DNA of 64,000 nucleotides from Hespellia sp. (GCA_028689735.1 JAQVCP010000006.1:1-64000); one strand, 5' to 3'; positions 41,875 through 51,440 are shown, numbered from the stretch's first letter. The notes: generated by a model not told the origin, from the sequence alone. Numbers and translations are program-made.

Positions 41875-43101
41875 ATGGAAAATCTTACATTTGGGGAGCA
41901 GGTCAAAATCATTCTGAGCAGAAAAGGAATGACAATCAAGGAATTAGCAGAGAAGATTGAGAGTATTACAGGTAAGAAGATGTCCCGTCAGAATCTGACG
42001 CAGAGACTGGGACGCGATAATTTTCAGGAGCGTGATATGCGGATGATCGCCACAATCTTAGGCTGTTCGTTTCAGCTGAGTATTATGGCAAGCGCAGAGG
42101 ATGCTATCCAGGCATCGATGATCCCGACAAAATTACCCACCGAAGCAGAAATTGAAAAATTAGAATATAAGAAGAAGCTGAGAGAAGAAAAGCAGTCTCA
42201 GGTTAAGACGAAGGAATATTCCGATGGCACAAAAGAATCCGTCGTGGAAGAAAAACCAAAGCCGGAGCCGCGCAAGCAGGTCTACATTGTTGCCGGAACA
42301 CCGAAGAAGGAAGTGGAGGCAGAAGAGCGTGACATGACCATCGGAGAAGTGTTTGAACTTCACGAGGAACTGAGTGAGCTGGAGTCCAGTAAACGGGAAG
42401 AGAAGGCGGCAGATTTGTTGTCCGGAGCAGAAGCCGATATGGAAGAAGAGCAGAAGCAGGTTTTAGATGAAACTGAGGCAGAGGAACTGGAAGAGGCGGA
42501 AGCAGAAGAACTAGATGAGACGGAAGCGGAAGAACTGAATGAAACTGAGGCAGAAGGACTGGAAGAATTAGAAGCAGAAGAACTGGAAGAATCGGAAACA
42601 GAAGGACAGAGCAGGACAGAGCCAGCAGTGATTGAGAATCAGGAAGTGGTTACCAAAGAGTCAGAGGTGCCGGACATGGAAGAAATTGAGGACGCTGGCG
42701 ATGCAGCAGTCAAAGCTGACAGTGGAGCAACGATCTCCGATGCCGCAGCATTTTACGAGCCGTTCCAATCTCACACACCGATTGATGTTCATGGGGTGCA
42801 GGAGACACCGATTTATGATAAGAAGAAACCAAACAAACCGGGAGATGATGATTTTGAACCGGTTATTTCCCATGATGATTTGCCGGAGGACCGCGAGCGA
42901 GGTGAGGTGAATCCATATTCGGGAAAAGAATATCAGACCAATAGTGTGCGTATGCATCCGAACAGAATTGGATATGTGCAGGTTTATGACAGAGCAGACC
43001 ATAAGTGGACTGATATGACAGAGTGGGCATTCCTTGGGTATCAGGAGAGGAAGAAAGCACTCCTTGGAAAGGAATATGATCCACCGATTTATCTTGACTA
43101 A
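41875..43101 (+). CDS. HTH protein with acidic 8-residue repeats and a conserved-looking C-terminal domain
   Basis: A 408-residue protein with no export signal. Residues 5-70 form an HTH of the XRE/Cro kind (VKIILSRKGMTIKELAEKI; SRQNLTQRLG). A Lys/Glu-rich middle leads to about six tandem copies of ETEAEEL(D/E/N)E-type units (residues 198-244, encoded by 24-bp repeats at 42466-42606). The C-terminal 60 residues (NPYSGKEYQTNSVRMHP; IGYVQVYDRADHKWTDMTEW) look like a separate folded domain. It may be a DNA-binding regulator with an acidic spacer; the function is unknown. AAGGAGGC precedes the ATG. Confidence 0.75.
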   Translation: MENLTFGEQVKIILSRKGMTIKELAEKIESITGKKMSRQNLTQRLGRDNFQERDMRMIATILGCSFQLSIMASAEDAIQASMIPTKLPTEAEIEKLEYKKKLREEKQSQVKTKEYSDGTKESVVEEKPKPEPRKQVYIVAGTPKKEVEAEERDMTIGEVFELHEELSELESSKREEKAADLLSGAEADMEEEQKQVLDETEAEELEEAEAEELDETEAEELNETEAEGLEELEAEELEESETEGQSRTEPAVIENQEVVTKESEVPDMEEIEDAGDAAVKADSGATISDAAAFYEPFQSHTPIDVHGVQETPIYDKKKPNKPGDDDFEPVISHDDLPEDRERGEVNPYSGKEYQTNSVRMHPNRIGYVQVYDRADHKWTDMTEWAFLGYQERKKALLGKEYDPPIYLD

Positions 43102-43111
43102 GAACAAATCC

Positions 43112-43158
43112 GCGGAATCGTCACCGGGCTGAAGCATGCCGGGGATGATTCCGCAGCT
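43112..43158 (+). terminator. terminator after the HTH gene
   Basis: GCGGAATC (43112-43119) pairs with GATTCCGC (43147-43154) around an inner CCGGG...CCGGG segment, followed by AGCTTTTAT. The remaining gap to the dGTPase gene holds no other signal I can name. Confidence 0.7.
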
Positions 43159-43259
43159 TTTATATTGAGGGATGTTTACAAATAAGCAGCAAGTGGCTTG
43201 CAGGCGTCGGCTTCATACATATTTTGGATGGAGCGTAGAAGAGAAAAGAGGTAGATATC

Positions 43260-44669
43260 GTGAGATGGGAACAACTGCTGTCGACGAAGCGTTCAAGAGA
43301 GACTTCACGCAGCAAATATAAATCAACAGATTTGAGAAGTGAATTTGAAAAAGATTATCATCGAATCATAGGGAGTGCGTCTTTTCGGAGACTTCAGGAT
43401 AAGACCCAGGTTTTTCCGCTGGATAAAAGTGATTTTATCCGGACCCGGCTGACTCATTCGCTGGAGGTCGCATCCCTTGGTAAATCTCTGGGACAGAATA
43501 TCGGGCAGAATATCATTTCCGAGAAGAAGGATCCGGAATTCACCCAACAGATGAAGGAAGACATTTGCCATATCGTGGAATGTGCGGGGCTGATTCATGA
43601 CATCGGCAATCCTCCCTTCGGGCATTATGGGGAGACGGCAATCCGGGAGTGGTTTGAGGAGAATCTGCCGGAACTGGAATTTGAGGGACAGCTCATTGAG
43701 GACATCCTTGGGGAACAGATGCGGGCAGATTTCTATCATTTTGAGGGAAATGCGCAAGCGCTGCGTCTTGTCACGAAGCTCCATTATCTTGTGGACGAGC
43801 ATGGAATGAATCTGACATATGCCCTGCTCAATACGATTGTAAAATATCCGGGTTCGTCCTTGGATATCAATCCTGCAACCGGGAACATCAAAGATAAGAA
43901 AATGGGATACTATTTTGCAGAGGAATCAATGTTTGCCCGAATCGCGGAGACTACTGGGTGCGGGCACAATCGCCATCCACTGACATATATTTTGGAGGCT
44001 GCGGATGATCTGGCATATAAGACTGCTGATATTGAAGATGCATTTGTCAAAGGATTTCTTTCTTATTCGACGCTGATCAACGAACTCAGGAAGCTAGGTA
44101 AAGAGAATCCAGAGTCCGGTTACAACCCACTGCTTAAACTGGAACAGCTGTATGAGCGTGGCATTGGCAAGCGTGTGGACCATCCGGAGGAGTATGCAGT
44201 GAAGAACTGGATTGTCCGAATACAGGGATTTTTGATCAGCTGCGCGACAGAAGGATTCACATCCCATTATGAGGAGATTATGGAGGGGATATATCAGGAG
44301 GATTTGTTCCACGGGACATTTGGCGAGAAGCTGATGGACCTGCTTGGCGATCTGGCATTTCGTTATGTATTTTCCTCTTCGGCAATTTACCGGATGGAAG
44401 TGACAGAGGGGACCATATTGAACTTTTTGATGGATAAGTTTGTCCATGCGGCAGTCAATTATGACACAGGAAAGAAAATGGATTCCACCGATGAGCGGAT
44501 GATCTCGCTGATTTCCAGCAACTATAAGACCGCATACCACTATCAGGCAGAGGGGAAGAGTAAGGAGGAGAAACTCTACCTCCGCCTGCTGCTCGTGACA
44601 GATTATGTCTGTGGTATGACAGACAGCTACGCAAAGCGGCTGTACCAGGAGCTGAATGGAATTATTTAG
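43260..44669 (+). CDS. dgt: dGTP triphosphohydrolase-like HD protein
   Basis: A 469-residue enzyme that hydrolyses dGTP (or other dNTPs) to nucleoside and triphosphate. Seen: RRLQDKTQVFPL, the first HD-domain His in RLTHSLEVASLGK, the HDIGNPPFGHYGE metal motif, and DDLAYKTADIEDA. Length and order fit the Dgt type. It starts with GTG after AAAGAGGTAG. Confidence 0.94.
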   Translation: MRWEQLLSTKRSRETSRSKYKSTDLRSEFEKDYHRIIGSASFRRLQDKTQVFPLDKSDFIRTRLTHSLEVASLGKSLGQNIGQNIISEKKDPEFTQQMKEDICHIVECAGLIHDIGNPPFGHYGETAIREWFEENLPELEFEGQLIEDILGEQMRADFYHFEGNAQALRLVTKLHYLVDEHGMNLTYALLNTIVKYPGSSLDINPATGNIKDKKMGYYFAEESMFARIAETTGCGHNRHPLTYILEAADDLAYKTADIEDAFVKGFLSYSTLINELRKLGKENPESGYNPLLKLEQLYERGIGKRVDHPEEYAVKNWIVRIQGFLISCATEGFTSHYEEIMEGIYQEDLFHGTFGEKLMDLLGDLAFRYVFSSSAIYRMEVTEGTILNFLMDKFVHAAVNYDTGKKMDSTDERMISLISSNYKTAYHYQAEGKSKEEKLYLRLLLVTDYVCGMTDSYAKRLYQELNGII

Positions 44670-44697
44670 CGGCACAGGTGGCGGGTTGATTTGACAA

Positions 44698-45777
44698 TCA
44701 GCAGATTTGATGACACCAGTAGCCAAAGTTCTGATCGGGGCTTCGCTCTTCCGGGCTGAGTTTGATGACATCCAGAGACTCCTGTGTGAAATCCGGGAAT
44801 CCAAGGAGCCGGGCGGCGCGTTCTTCTCTGGCATCTATGATGCCGGGGACACCAAGCCACAGATGGCCATCCTTTTCAATCAGAATCAGATGGTGGTAAT
44901 TGTGGCAGCCGTGGATCAGAAAGCTGTTGTTGGCAAGTGCCCAGCATTTCCGCGGGAGCTGGGAAATGTCCTGCCGGGAAATCTTATGATAGGAGGGCGC
45001 CTGTTTTGACTCCATTTCCTGTCCGGATTGCGCCTCAGGCTCGGTGTCAGTGTGGGGAAATGTATCCTGCATCGGCGTTGCAGCATTTTCTGTCTCAGAT
45101 GGGACGGGCTGGGTGGGACTTAACTGGTCTTGCGGAGACGGCGTGATTGGCTGGTCGGAAGGAAATCTTTTTTGCTGAGGCTGTGGAGTACCATATTGTG
45201 TGGGACTGTACATGGAATGATTGTCTTCGTCAGAATCAGTTTTCGACTCAGAGTCGTAAGACAAATCTTTCTCCGGGGAGGAGACAGCAGCGGGAGTTTC
45301 GGCGGCAGCGACAGCTTCAATATCATGTGAATCACTGGCTGCGCTGACATCAGACATAGGCTCATCGGTGTCCTTTATGTGCTCATCAGGTGCTGTTTCA
45401 TAGGGATGGATCCGGTCGGTGTCCACACTGACATTCATCCAGGAAGCGACATAGACCTCTGACCGGGGACCCTGAAGCAGCAGCCCATCCATTTCCAAAA
45501 GCGTGCGTCCCTCGGGCAGTTCATTCTCCTGAAAGGCAAAGCGGCTGTGAAAATGCTGGCTTTCGCTGGTCAGTGTGAGCAGATTGGAAGTGATGGTGTC
45601 TGCCCCGCTCTTTTTGAACGCGGAGACAAGAAGCGAGTCACCGGGCTGCAGACTCAGCCCCTTGAGGTGCATTTCCACAAGGATGGTTTTGTACCGCTGT
45701 TTGATCTTGGCAAAACCGACTGTGCGGATTCTCTGGTTGTTTTTATATTCATAAAAATAGCAAATCATAGGATTCAT
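44698..45777 (-). CDS. DUF6128-like protein with a long disordered middle
   Basis: About 359 residues, with ATG 45777 seven bases after GGAG; an ATG at 45789 is the alternative. The N-terminal 120 residues (MICYFYEYKNNQRIRTVGFAKI; LQGPRSEVYVASW) look folded. About 140 residues rich in Ser, Thr, Pro, Asp and Gln follow. The C-terminal 100 residues (LPRKCWALANNSFLIHGCHNYHHLIL; WLGVPGIIDAREERAARLLGFPDF) match a DUF6128-like domain. No signal peptide and no known catalytic motif are seen. The function is unknown. Confidence 0.7.
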   Translation of the reverse strand: MNPMICYFYEYKNNQRIRTVGFAKIKQRYKTILVEMHLKGLSLQPGDSLLVSAFKKSGADTITSNLLTLTSESQHFHSRFAFQENELPEGRTLLEMDGLLLQGPRSEVYVASWMNVSVDTDRIHPYETAPDEHIKDTDEPMSDVSAASDSHDIEAVAAAETPAAVSSPEKDLSYDSESKTDSDEDNHSMYSPTQYGTPQPQQKRFPSDQPITPSPQDQLSPTQPVPSETENAATPMQDTFPHTDTEPEAQSGQEMESKQAPSYHKISRQDISQLPRKCWALANNSFLIHGCHNYHHLILIEKDGHLWLGVPGIIDAREERAARLLGFPDFTQESLDVIKLSPEERSPDQNFGYWCHQIC

Positions 45778-45859
45778 ACGATGCTCCATTTGAAAAAAGG
45801 TTACCGGGGTTACTAAGATAGTATGTTAATAGAAGAAAAAATAGAACTGGGGAAATGAA

Positions 45860-46345
45860 ATGACACAGGACGAACGTTACATGAAAGAGGCCATCCGTCA
45901 GGCGAAGAAGGCCTACGCAATCGACGAAGTTCCCATTGGATGCGTGATTGTATATGAAGATAAAATTATTGCGCGGGGATATAACCGCCGGACCATCGAC
46001 AAGAATACACTTGCCCATGCGGAGCTGCTTGCCATCAAAAAGGCAAGCAAAAAAATGAATGACTGGAGACTGGAGGAGTGCATCATGTATGTGACACTCG
46101 AACCCTGCCAGATGTGTGCCGGGGCAATCGTACAATCCCGGATTAAACGGGTGGTAGTGGGATGCATGAATCCGAAAGCAGGCTGTGCCGGCTCCATTCT
46201 GAATCTTCTTCAGATGCAGGAATTTAATCATCAGGTTGAGTTGGATACCGGAGTTATGGAAGAAGAATGCAGCCAGATGATGAAAGCATTTTTCAGGGAA
46301 CTGCGGGAAAAGAGGAAGCAGCTCAAAACCCGCGTCACCACTTGA
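45860..46345 (+). CDS. tadA: tRNA-specific adenosine deaminase
   Basis: A 161-residue zinc deaminase that converts A34 to inosine in tRNA-Arg(ACG). Seen: YMKEAIRQAKKAYAIDEVPIGCVIV, LAHAELLAI (HAE), and LEPCQMCAGAIVQSRI (PCxxC), then GCAGSILNLL. GGGGAAATGAA precedes the ATG. It should not be confused with the pilus ATPase of the same name at 20855. Confidence 0.95.
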   Translation: MTQDERYMKEAIRQAKKAYAIDEVPIGCVIVYEDKIIARGYNRRTIDKNTLAHAELLAIKKASKKMNDWRLEECIMYVTLEPCQMCAGAIVQSRIKRVVVGCMNPKAGCAGSILNLLQMQEFNHQVELDTGVMEEECSQMMKAFFRELREKRKQLKTRVTT

Positions 46346-46451
46346 TTGTCTATATGCGTTCTCCATTTCAAGTGCGAATATCCAATCTGCTCGACTAAAA
46401 GCAGCAACGTGGATTCCAAATATGGGATTTGATTTAAATTTCTCCGCTGCA

Positions 46452-46480
46452 TTGACATTTCCGGTGAAATTATATATAAT
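46452..46480 (+). promoter_or_regulatory. consensus promoter of the SRP RNA gene
   Basis: Perfect TTGACA (46452-46457), a 17-base spacer and perfect TATAAT (46475-46480), starting transcription near 46487. Confidence 0.92.
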
Positions 46481-46487
46481 AAAGACT

Positions 46488-46748
46488 CGTGCAGCCGGGG
46501 CGCTAGCGGTGCCTTGTACCCACAATCCGCTATAGTGGGGGTGATATTGCGCAGAGGGTTTGCAATTGCTTAGCTGCCCTTGGAAAGTGGCGTTGAGATC
46601 TGGGTCTCATGCGACGGGAATCCACGAACCGTGTCAGGGTGGGAACACAGCAGCACTAAGTGGAACCTCCCGGGTGTTGTGAGGGTGCCTGGATTGAGTT
46701 AACTACCAAGGTAACGTCTGTGAAAGTCGATTCGAAGCGCAATGCACG
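46488..46748 (+). ncRNA. ffs: signal recognition particle RNA (large bacterial type)
   Basis: About 261 nt. The ends pair (CGTGCA at 46488-46493 with TGCACG at 46743-46748). Domain IV is clear: GTCAGG, GTG, the GGAA tetraloop, CAC and AGCAGCACTAAG, about 46635-46662. The GTG/CAC helix replaces the more usual TCC/GGA by paired changes. The length and the Alu-like 5' part fit the large Firmicute type. It binds Ffh and guides ribosomes to the membrane. Confidence 0.93.
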
Positions 46749-46766
46749 AAAAAAGAAAAAGCAATG

Positions 46767-46795
46767 GATACTGTAGAGATGCAGTATCTTTTTTT
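46767..46795 (+). terminator. terminator of the SRP RNA gene
   Basis: GATACTG (46767-46773) pairs with CAGTATC (46782-46788), followed by T7. Confidence 0.9.
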
Positions 46796-46814
46796 GTTGG
46801 ATAGAATATGCAGT

Positions 46815-46842
46815 TTGCAAATGCGTAACCCAATGCTATAAT
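46815..46842 (+). promoter_or_regulatory. promoter of the large GGDEF/EAL gene
   Basis: TTGCAA (46815-46820), 16-base spacer, TATAAT (46837-46842). Confidence 0.65.
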
Positions 46843-46903
46843 AAGACTATTATAATGAATAGTACAAAGGAAATATTGCCAACAATATTACGAGGTACAG
46901 AGT

Positions 46904-49900
46904 ATGAAATCATCAGTAATTAAACTAGCATCACTTTATGCAGAACACCGGGACAATCCGGAAGAAGCAGAAAAATATGAATTGGGACTGAATGCATTGT
47001 CATGTGCATTGGAGATCGTGGACAAGAACAGCAACATTCTATTTCTAAATGAACGGATGCGGCAGATTCATGGTGTTGGAGAGAATGAGTGGACGGGGAA
47101 GCATTGCAGCATTACGTGTTCTACCTTGTGTGGGACAGAGAATTGTTCACGGAAGCAGTTGGCGAAGGGAATCCATAAGGTGGCATATACGTGGGAAGGT
47201 ATCCGGTATACTGCTGATTCAGATTATCTGTATGACAGTGAGCATCAGATGATTGGATGGGTGGAGATATTCGAAAAGCTGGGAGATGAGTATGACCAGC
47301 TGACCGGAATCTGTAACAGGCGGGGGTTTATTCGCAGAACAAAAAAACTTTTAAAAGAGAATCCAGAGGAAGCATATATTCTGGCGGTTGTCAACGTGCA
47401 GAAGTTCAAGTTGATCAATGAATTGCTTGGCCGCGACACCGGGGATGAATGTCTGAGAGTAATCGCGGGGGAACTGGAAGGGCAAGTTGGAGAGCGGGGA
47501 GCATATGGCCGCCTTGAGTCTGACCGTTTCGTGTTGTGCATTCCGGAACGATCAGAGACGATGCAAAGGCTCCAAAGATGCGAGAATCGGGAATTTGTAT
47601 ACCGGGGCAGCAGAGTTGCTTTCAAAAACCGGATTGGCATTTACCGGATCTGTAAGTGCAGTCACAGTGTTGAAGATATGATGGATCGTGCAAATATGGC
47701 GCTTCATTCAATTAAAGAGGGAACCGGACAGCGCTCAGCCATCTATGATGAGGAAATGAAACGGCGGTTTCTGGAGGAGGAAGAGTACATCACCCGGTTT
47801 GAGAGAGCACTTGAAAATAAGGAATTCGTTATCTATTATCAACCGGTTTATAATGATGAGAATGACCATATTCTCAGTGCAGAGGCGTTGGTGCGCTGGA
47901 ATCACCCGGGAAGAGGGCTGATTGCTCCGGGAGCATTTATACCGGTCTTAGAAAAAAACGGATTAATCAGACAGCTTGATTTGTATGTCTGGGAGGAAAC
48001 CTGCCGATATATTGATTGGAGGCGGACGAATGGAAAGGAACTGGTTCCAGTCTCTGTGAATTTTTCCAGAGTAGATTTTTATGACAGTGATCTCAGTGAG
48101 GCGGTAATCCAGATTGCAGAACGATACCGGATTGACCCGGAACTTCTGCGAATAGAGATTACAGAGACTGCGTATGCCGATGACTCACAGCAGCTTCTCA
48201 GAGCAGTGGGTGATTTTAAAAAGGCAGGATATAAGATCCTGATGGACGATTTTGGAAGTGGATATTCGTCTTTTAATTCGCTGAAGGACATTCCAGTGGA
48301 TATTTTAAAAATTGATTTGAAATTTCTGGAGAATTTCGAAAATTCCGGTAAGTCAAGCAGTATCGTGTCATCCATCGTCCGCATGGCAAAATGGCTCGGA
48401 CTGAGTGTCATTGCGGAAGGTGCGGAGACGAAGGCGCAGGTCGATTTTCTAAGGAGTATCGGTTGTACGCGGATACAGGGGTATTATTACTCACGTCCGG
48501 TACCTCAGGATGTTTTTGATGAGATGCTGGATCACCGTAAAGAAGTAGGAGATGCAGACTATCTGAGACGGATGGATGATATTGATTTTAATAGTATCTG
48601 GGATTCAAGCCCGACGATTCAGCTGCTGTTCCAGGGGATTATCGGCGGAATGGGACTTTACGAGCTGATTGATGACCAGCTGGAGATTGTTCGCGTCAAT
48701 GATGGATATTTCGAGATTATGGGAGGCACTGCTTTGGAATTGTTTTCCAATCCAAAAGATTCTTTTGAGCGGGTGTGCAGACCGGAGGACAAGAAACGCC
48801 TTCTGGAGGAATGCAGGAGAGCGGAAAGGACAAAACAGATTACCAAAATCCAACTGCAGCGCAAGCGTTTTGACGGAGTGCTGATCTGGGTCGAAATCAA
48901 GATACGCTATCTGGGAACTGCGGGAGTGCGGACCGCATTCTATTTTGCAATCAATGATATCACAAAGGAAAGGATGCTGGAAGAAGGACAGGCAGGGACG
49001 ATGAATCGTTTGGGGACAAACGGGAAATATGATTCAACTTCCCTTTCCCTCAATTCGGAGACAAACAAGAGTGCAGGGGCCGACTGGAAGAGGCATGGCA
49101 CGCACAGTATCAATGAAGAGCGGTTTCTGACGGCGCTTTCTATGGTGAAGCAGGATGTGTTTGAGTACGATGTGAGAACTAATATCATCGTGCAGACACA
49201 GAAGAATAACGAAGAGAAAAAATGGACGTATGAACAGTTTGTGCGTCCGGAGCAGCTGGTAGAGCGGGGGATTGTCTACAGAGATGACATAGAGACCTTT
49301 CTGGATATGTACCGCAAAATCCGAAAGGGCGAGCCAGAGGTGGAGTGGACAGGAAGAAATCACGACATACAAGGTGACATCGTCTGGCTGCACATACATT
49401 ATAAAACGATTTTTGACGAGGTGGGGCGCCCGATTACAGCAATCGGTGTCTTTGAAAATATCACAGAGCAGGTTGAGGCCCAGCATAGAGTGGAGGAATT
49501 TGATAAGCAGAAAAAGATTCTGGCGATGGACGTGGTTGCGTCAGCGACAGTCAATGTGACAAAGTATAAGATGAAGCATGTTGAGTGCTTCCGCCCTAAA
49601 ATTATGGAAAAGATTCACACGGAAGACTGTGGTATTATCATTAATCATCTGATCAGCCATGGGGCGGACAAGAAGAGCAAAGATAAGCTCAGCGGATATT
49701 TGAACCGCGATTTCATCTTGAACTCTTATGTGCAGGGCAAGCGGCAGATAGTCTTTGAATACTGCATGAAATCAGATTCTGAAAAATCAGAAATCTGGGT
49801 TGCGATGGTGCTGCTCCTCGAGCGGGATAAGGAAACACATGATGTCATGCTGTACGGGTTTATCAAGGATATTCAGGACCAGAAGAGTCGGGAAATATCT

Positions 49901-50407
49901 CTGGAGAGTCAGGCAAAGATGGATAAACTGACCGGAATACTCAACAGGGCAAGCTTTGAGAAAAAGGTGGATGACTGGATCCAGGCACCGGAGAATCAGA
50001 GGCAGTATGGAGCATTCCTGATCTTGGATCTGGATAATTTTAAGAGAGCCAATGACACTTACGGGCATGTATACGGTGACCGTTTGCTGGTGAATACGGC
50101 AAAGATTCTCAAAAGACTTTTTCGGACTCATGATTATATCGGACGTCTTGGAGGTGATGAATTTGTCATTTTCATGACGGATGTTCCGGGGGAAGATCTC
50201 GTAAAGGAAAAAGCAGACCGGGTCTGTGAGACGATTTATCATAATGTGACGGGGGGAGAACATCAAAAGGTGAGCTGTTCTATTGGAGCCGCAATGACAT
50301 CCGTCAGGGACAACAGCTTTGAGAAGCTGTATATAAAAGCAGACCGTGCACTGTATCGTTCCAAACAGCTTGGAAAGAATCAGAGCCATGTTTCACTGAT
50401 AGAATGA
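46904..50407 (+). CDS. multidomain c-di-GMP enzyme: PAS-GGDEF(degenerate)-EAL-PAS-PAS-GGDEF
   Basis: A 1167-residue soluble protein. Order seen: N-terminal PAS-like domain (about 30-125), a GGDEF domain whose signature is RLESDRF (inactive), an EAL domain with all usual metal and catalytic motifs (AEALVRW, SVNFS, RIEITE, DDFGSG, LKID, AEGAET, IQGYYY; about 295-545), a PAS-like domain (about 575-690), a linker, another PAS-like domain (about 735-860), a further sensory stretch, and a C-terminal GGDEF with intact LGGDEF (about 1000-1165). It therefore probably has active phosphodiesterase and cyclase modules switched by different inputs. No membrane segment is seen. GAGGT is seven bases before the ATG. 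Confidence 0.88.
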   Translation: MKSSVIKLASLYAEHRDNPEEAEKYELGLNALSCALEIVDKNSNILFLNERMRQIHGVGENEWTGKHCSITCSTLCGTENCSRKQLAKGIHKVAYTWEGIRYTADSDYLYDSEHQMIGWVEIFEKLGDEYDQLTGICNRRGFIRRTKKLLKENPEEAYILAVVNVQKFKLINELLGRDTGDECLRVIAGELEGQVGERGAYGRLESDRFVLCIPERSETMQRLQRCENREFVYRGSRVAFKNRIGIYRICKCSHSVEDMMDRANMALHSIKEGTGQRSAIYDEEMKRRFLEEEEYITRFERALENKEFVIYYQPVYNDENDHILSAEALVRWNHPGRGLIAPGAFIPVLEKNGLIRQLDLYVWEETCRYIDWRRTNGKELVPVSVNFSRVDFYDSDLSEAVIQIAERYRIDPELLRIEITETAYADDSQQLLRAVGDFKKAGYKILMDDFGSGYSSFNSLKDIPVDILKIDLKFLENFENSGKSSSIVSSIVRMAKWLGLSVIAEGAETKAQVDFLRSIGCTRIQGYYYSRPVPQDVFDEMLDHRKEVGDADYLRRMDDIDFNSIWDSSPTIQLLFQGIIGGMGLYELIDDQLEIVRVNDGYFEIMGGTALELFSNPKDSFERVCRPEDKKRLLEECRRAERTKQITKIQLQRKRFDGVLIWVEIKIRYLGTAGVRTAFYFAINDITKERMLEEGQAGTMNRLGTNGKYDSTSLSLNSETNKSAGADWKRHGTHSINEERFLTALSMVKQDVFEYDVRTNIIVQTQKNNEEKKWTYEQFVRPEQLVERGIVYRDDIETFLDMYRKIRKGEPEVEWTGRNHDIQGDIVWLHIHYKTIFDEVGRPITAIGVFENITEQVEAQHRVEEFDKQKKILAMDVVASATVNVTKYKMKHVECFRPKIMEKIHTEDCGIIINHLISHGADKKSKDKLSGYLNRDFILNSYVQGKRQIVFEYCMKSDSEKSEIWVAMVLLLERDKETHDVMLYGFIKDIQDQKSREISLESQAKMDKLTGILNRASFEKKVDDWIQAPENQRQYGAFLILDLDNFKRANDTYGHVYGDRLLVNTAKILKRLFRTHDYIGRLGGDEFVIFMTDVPGEDLVKEKADRVCETIYHNVTGGEHQKVSCSIGAAMTSVRDNSFEKLYIKADRALYRSKQLGKNQSHVSLIE

Positions 50408-50438
50408 AAAGACAGCATTTACCCGCATTAAGCAGCGG

Positions 50439-50463
50439 AGCGGATTTTGAATATCCGATTTGA
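50439..50463 (+). repeat. variant of the dispersed hairpin repeat
   Basis: AGCGGATTTTGAATATCCGA followed by TTTGA has CGGAT/ATCCG arms and a changed loop (TTTGAAT). It lies just before the ribosome site of the aldo/keto reductase gene, 16 kb from copy C. Confidence 0.55.
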
Positions 50464-50476
50464 AAGGAGAAAAGAC

Positions 50477-51340
50477 ATGAAACATTTCACGGATTGTTAT
50501 ACGTTGAATAATGGAGTTAGAATCCCTTGTATGGGATTTGGAACTTATAATGCAGAGAATACAGACAATGCCGCAATCGTGCGGACAGCCATAGAGGCAG
50601 GATATCGGTATTTTGATACCGCATCCCTTTATCATACAGAGGAAGTCCTGGGCCAGGCAATCAAAGACAGCGGTATCCCTCGGGAAGAATTTTTTATCGT
50701 ATCAAAGCTCTGGATTGATGAAATGGGCTACGAAAATGCGAAGGAAGCCTATGAGAAATCCCTTCGGAGGCTTCAAATGGACTATCTGGATTTGTATCTG
50801 ATTCACTGGCCTAGAAAAAATGAAGACGATCCAACTTGGAAGCAGTTAGATATTGAGACATGGAAAGCATTGGAGGAGCTCTATGAGGAGGGGAAAGTCC
50901 GGGGAATCGGACTGAGCAATTTTCTGCCTCATCATATCGAGAACATCCTCAGCAATTGCAGAGTGACACCTGTAGTAGATCAGCTGGAGATTCATCCGGG
51001 GTACTCTCAGGAGACAGCAGTAAATTACTGCAGGGCACATGGAATCCAGCCGCAGGCATGGAGTCCGATTGGGAGAAAGGCGCTTCTGACCCACCCGTTT
51101 ATAAAAGGACTGGCAGAAAAATACCAGGTATCGCCAGCTCAGATTTGTTTACGCTATATAGTACAAAAAGAAATTATTCCATTGCCGAAGTCTTCCTCTA
51201 TGGAACGGATGAAGCAGAATCAGGAAATTTTCGATTTTGAAATCACTCAGGAGGATATGTATATGCTGGATACTATGCCACCGACTGCGTGGCTGGGTGA
51301 ACATCCGGATTTTAACATCCCGAAGAAGTCAAGCAAGTAG
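50477..51340 (+). CDS. aldo/keto reductase
   Basis: An NADPH-dependent carbonyl reductase of 287 residues. The catalytic tetrad is seen in order: Asp in YRYFDTASLY, Tyr in the same segment, Lys in VSKLW and His in LIHWP. The cofactor region IPLPKSSSMERMKQN near the C-terminus is present. The ATG at 50477 lies eight bases after AAAGGAG; the ATG at 50447 precedes that site. The substrate is unknown. Confidence 0.92.
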   Translation: MKHFTDCYTLNNGVRIPCMGFGTYNAENTDNAAIVRTAIEAGYRYFDTASLYHTEEVLGQAIKDSGIPREEFFIVSKLWIDEMGYENAKEAYEKSLRRLQMDYLDLYLIHWPRKNEDDPTWKQLDIETWKALEELYEEGKVRGIGLSNFLPHHIENILSNCRVTPVVDQLEIHPGYSQETAVNYCRAHGIQPQAWSPIGRKALLTHPFIKGLAEKYQVSPAQICLRYIVQKEIIPLPKSSSMERMKQNQEIFDFEITQEDMYMLDTMPPTAWLGEHPDFNIPKKSSK

Positions 51341-51363
51341 AGAATGGAATAGCGAAGATTGAC

Positions 51364-51401
51364 AGCAGAGCTTTATTCACAAGATAAGGCTCTGCTTTTT
51401 G
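51364..51401 (+). terminator. terminator after the aldo/keto reductase gene
   Basis: AGCAGAGC (51364-51371) pairs with GCTCTGCT (51389-51396), followed by TTTTT. Confidence 0.9.
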
Positions 51402-51440
51402 TTACTTTTGACGAAAAATCCCTGGAAAATAATATCACAC

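Noticed and set aside
39311-42606. CRISPR arrays
   Set aside because: The repeats at 39311-39370 and 42466-42606 are in-frame coding repeats without spacers, and no cas gene is present.
46365-46395. Further copy of the dispersed hairpin repeat
   Set aside because: GCGAATATCC is shared but the opposite arm is missing, so no hairpin forms.
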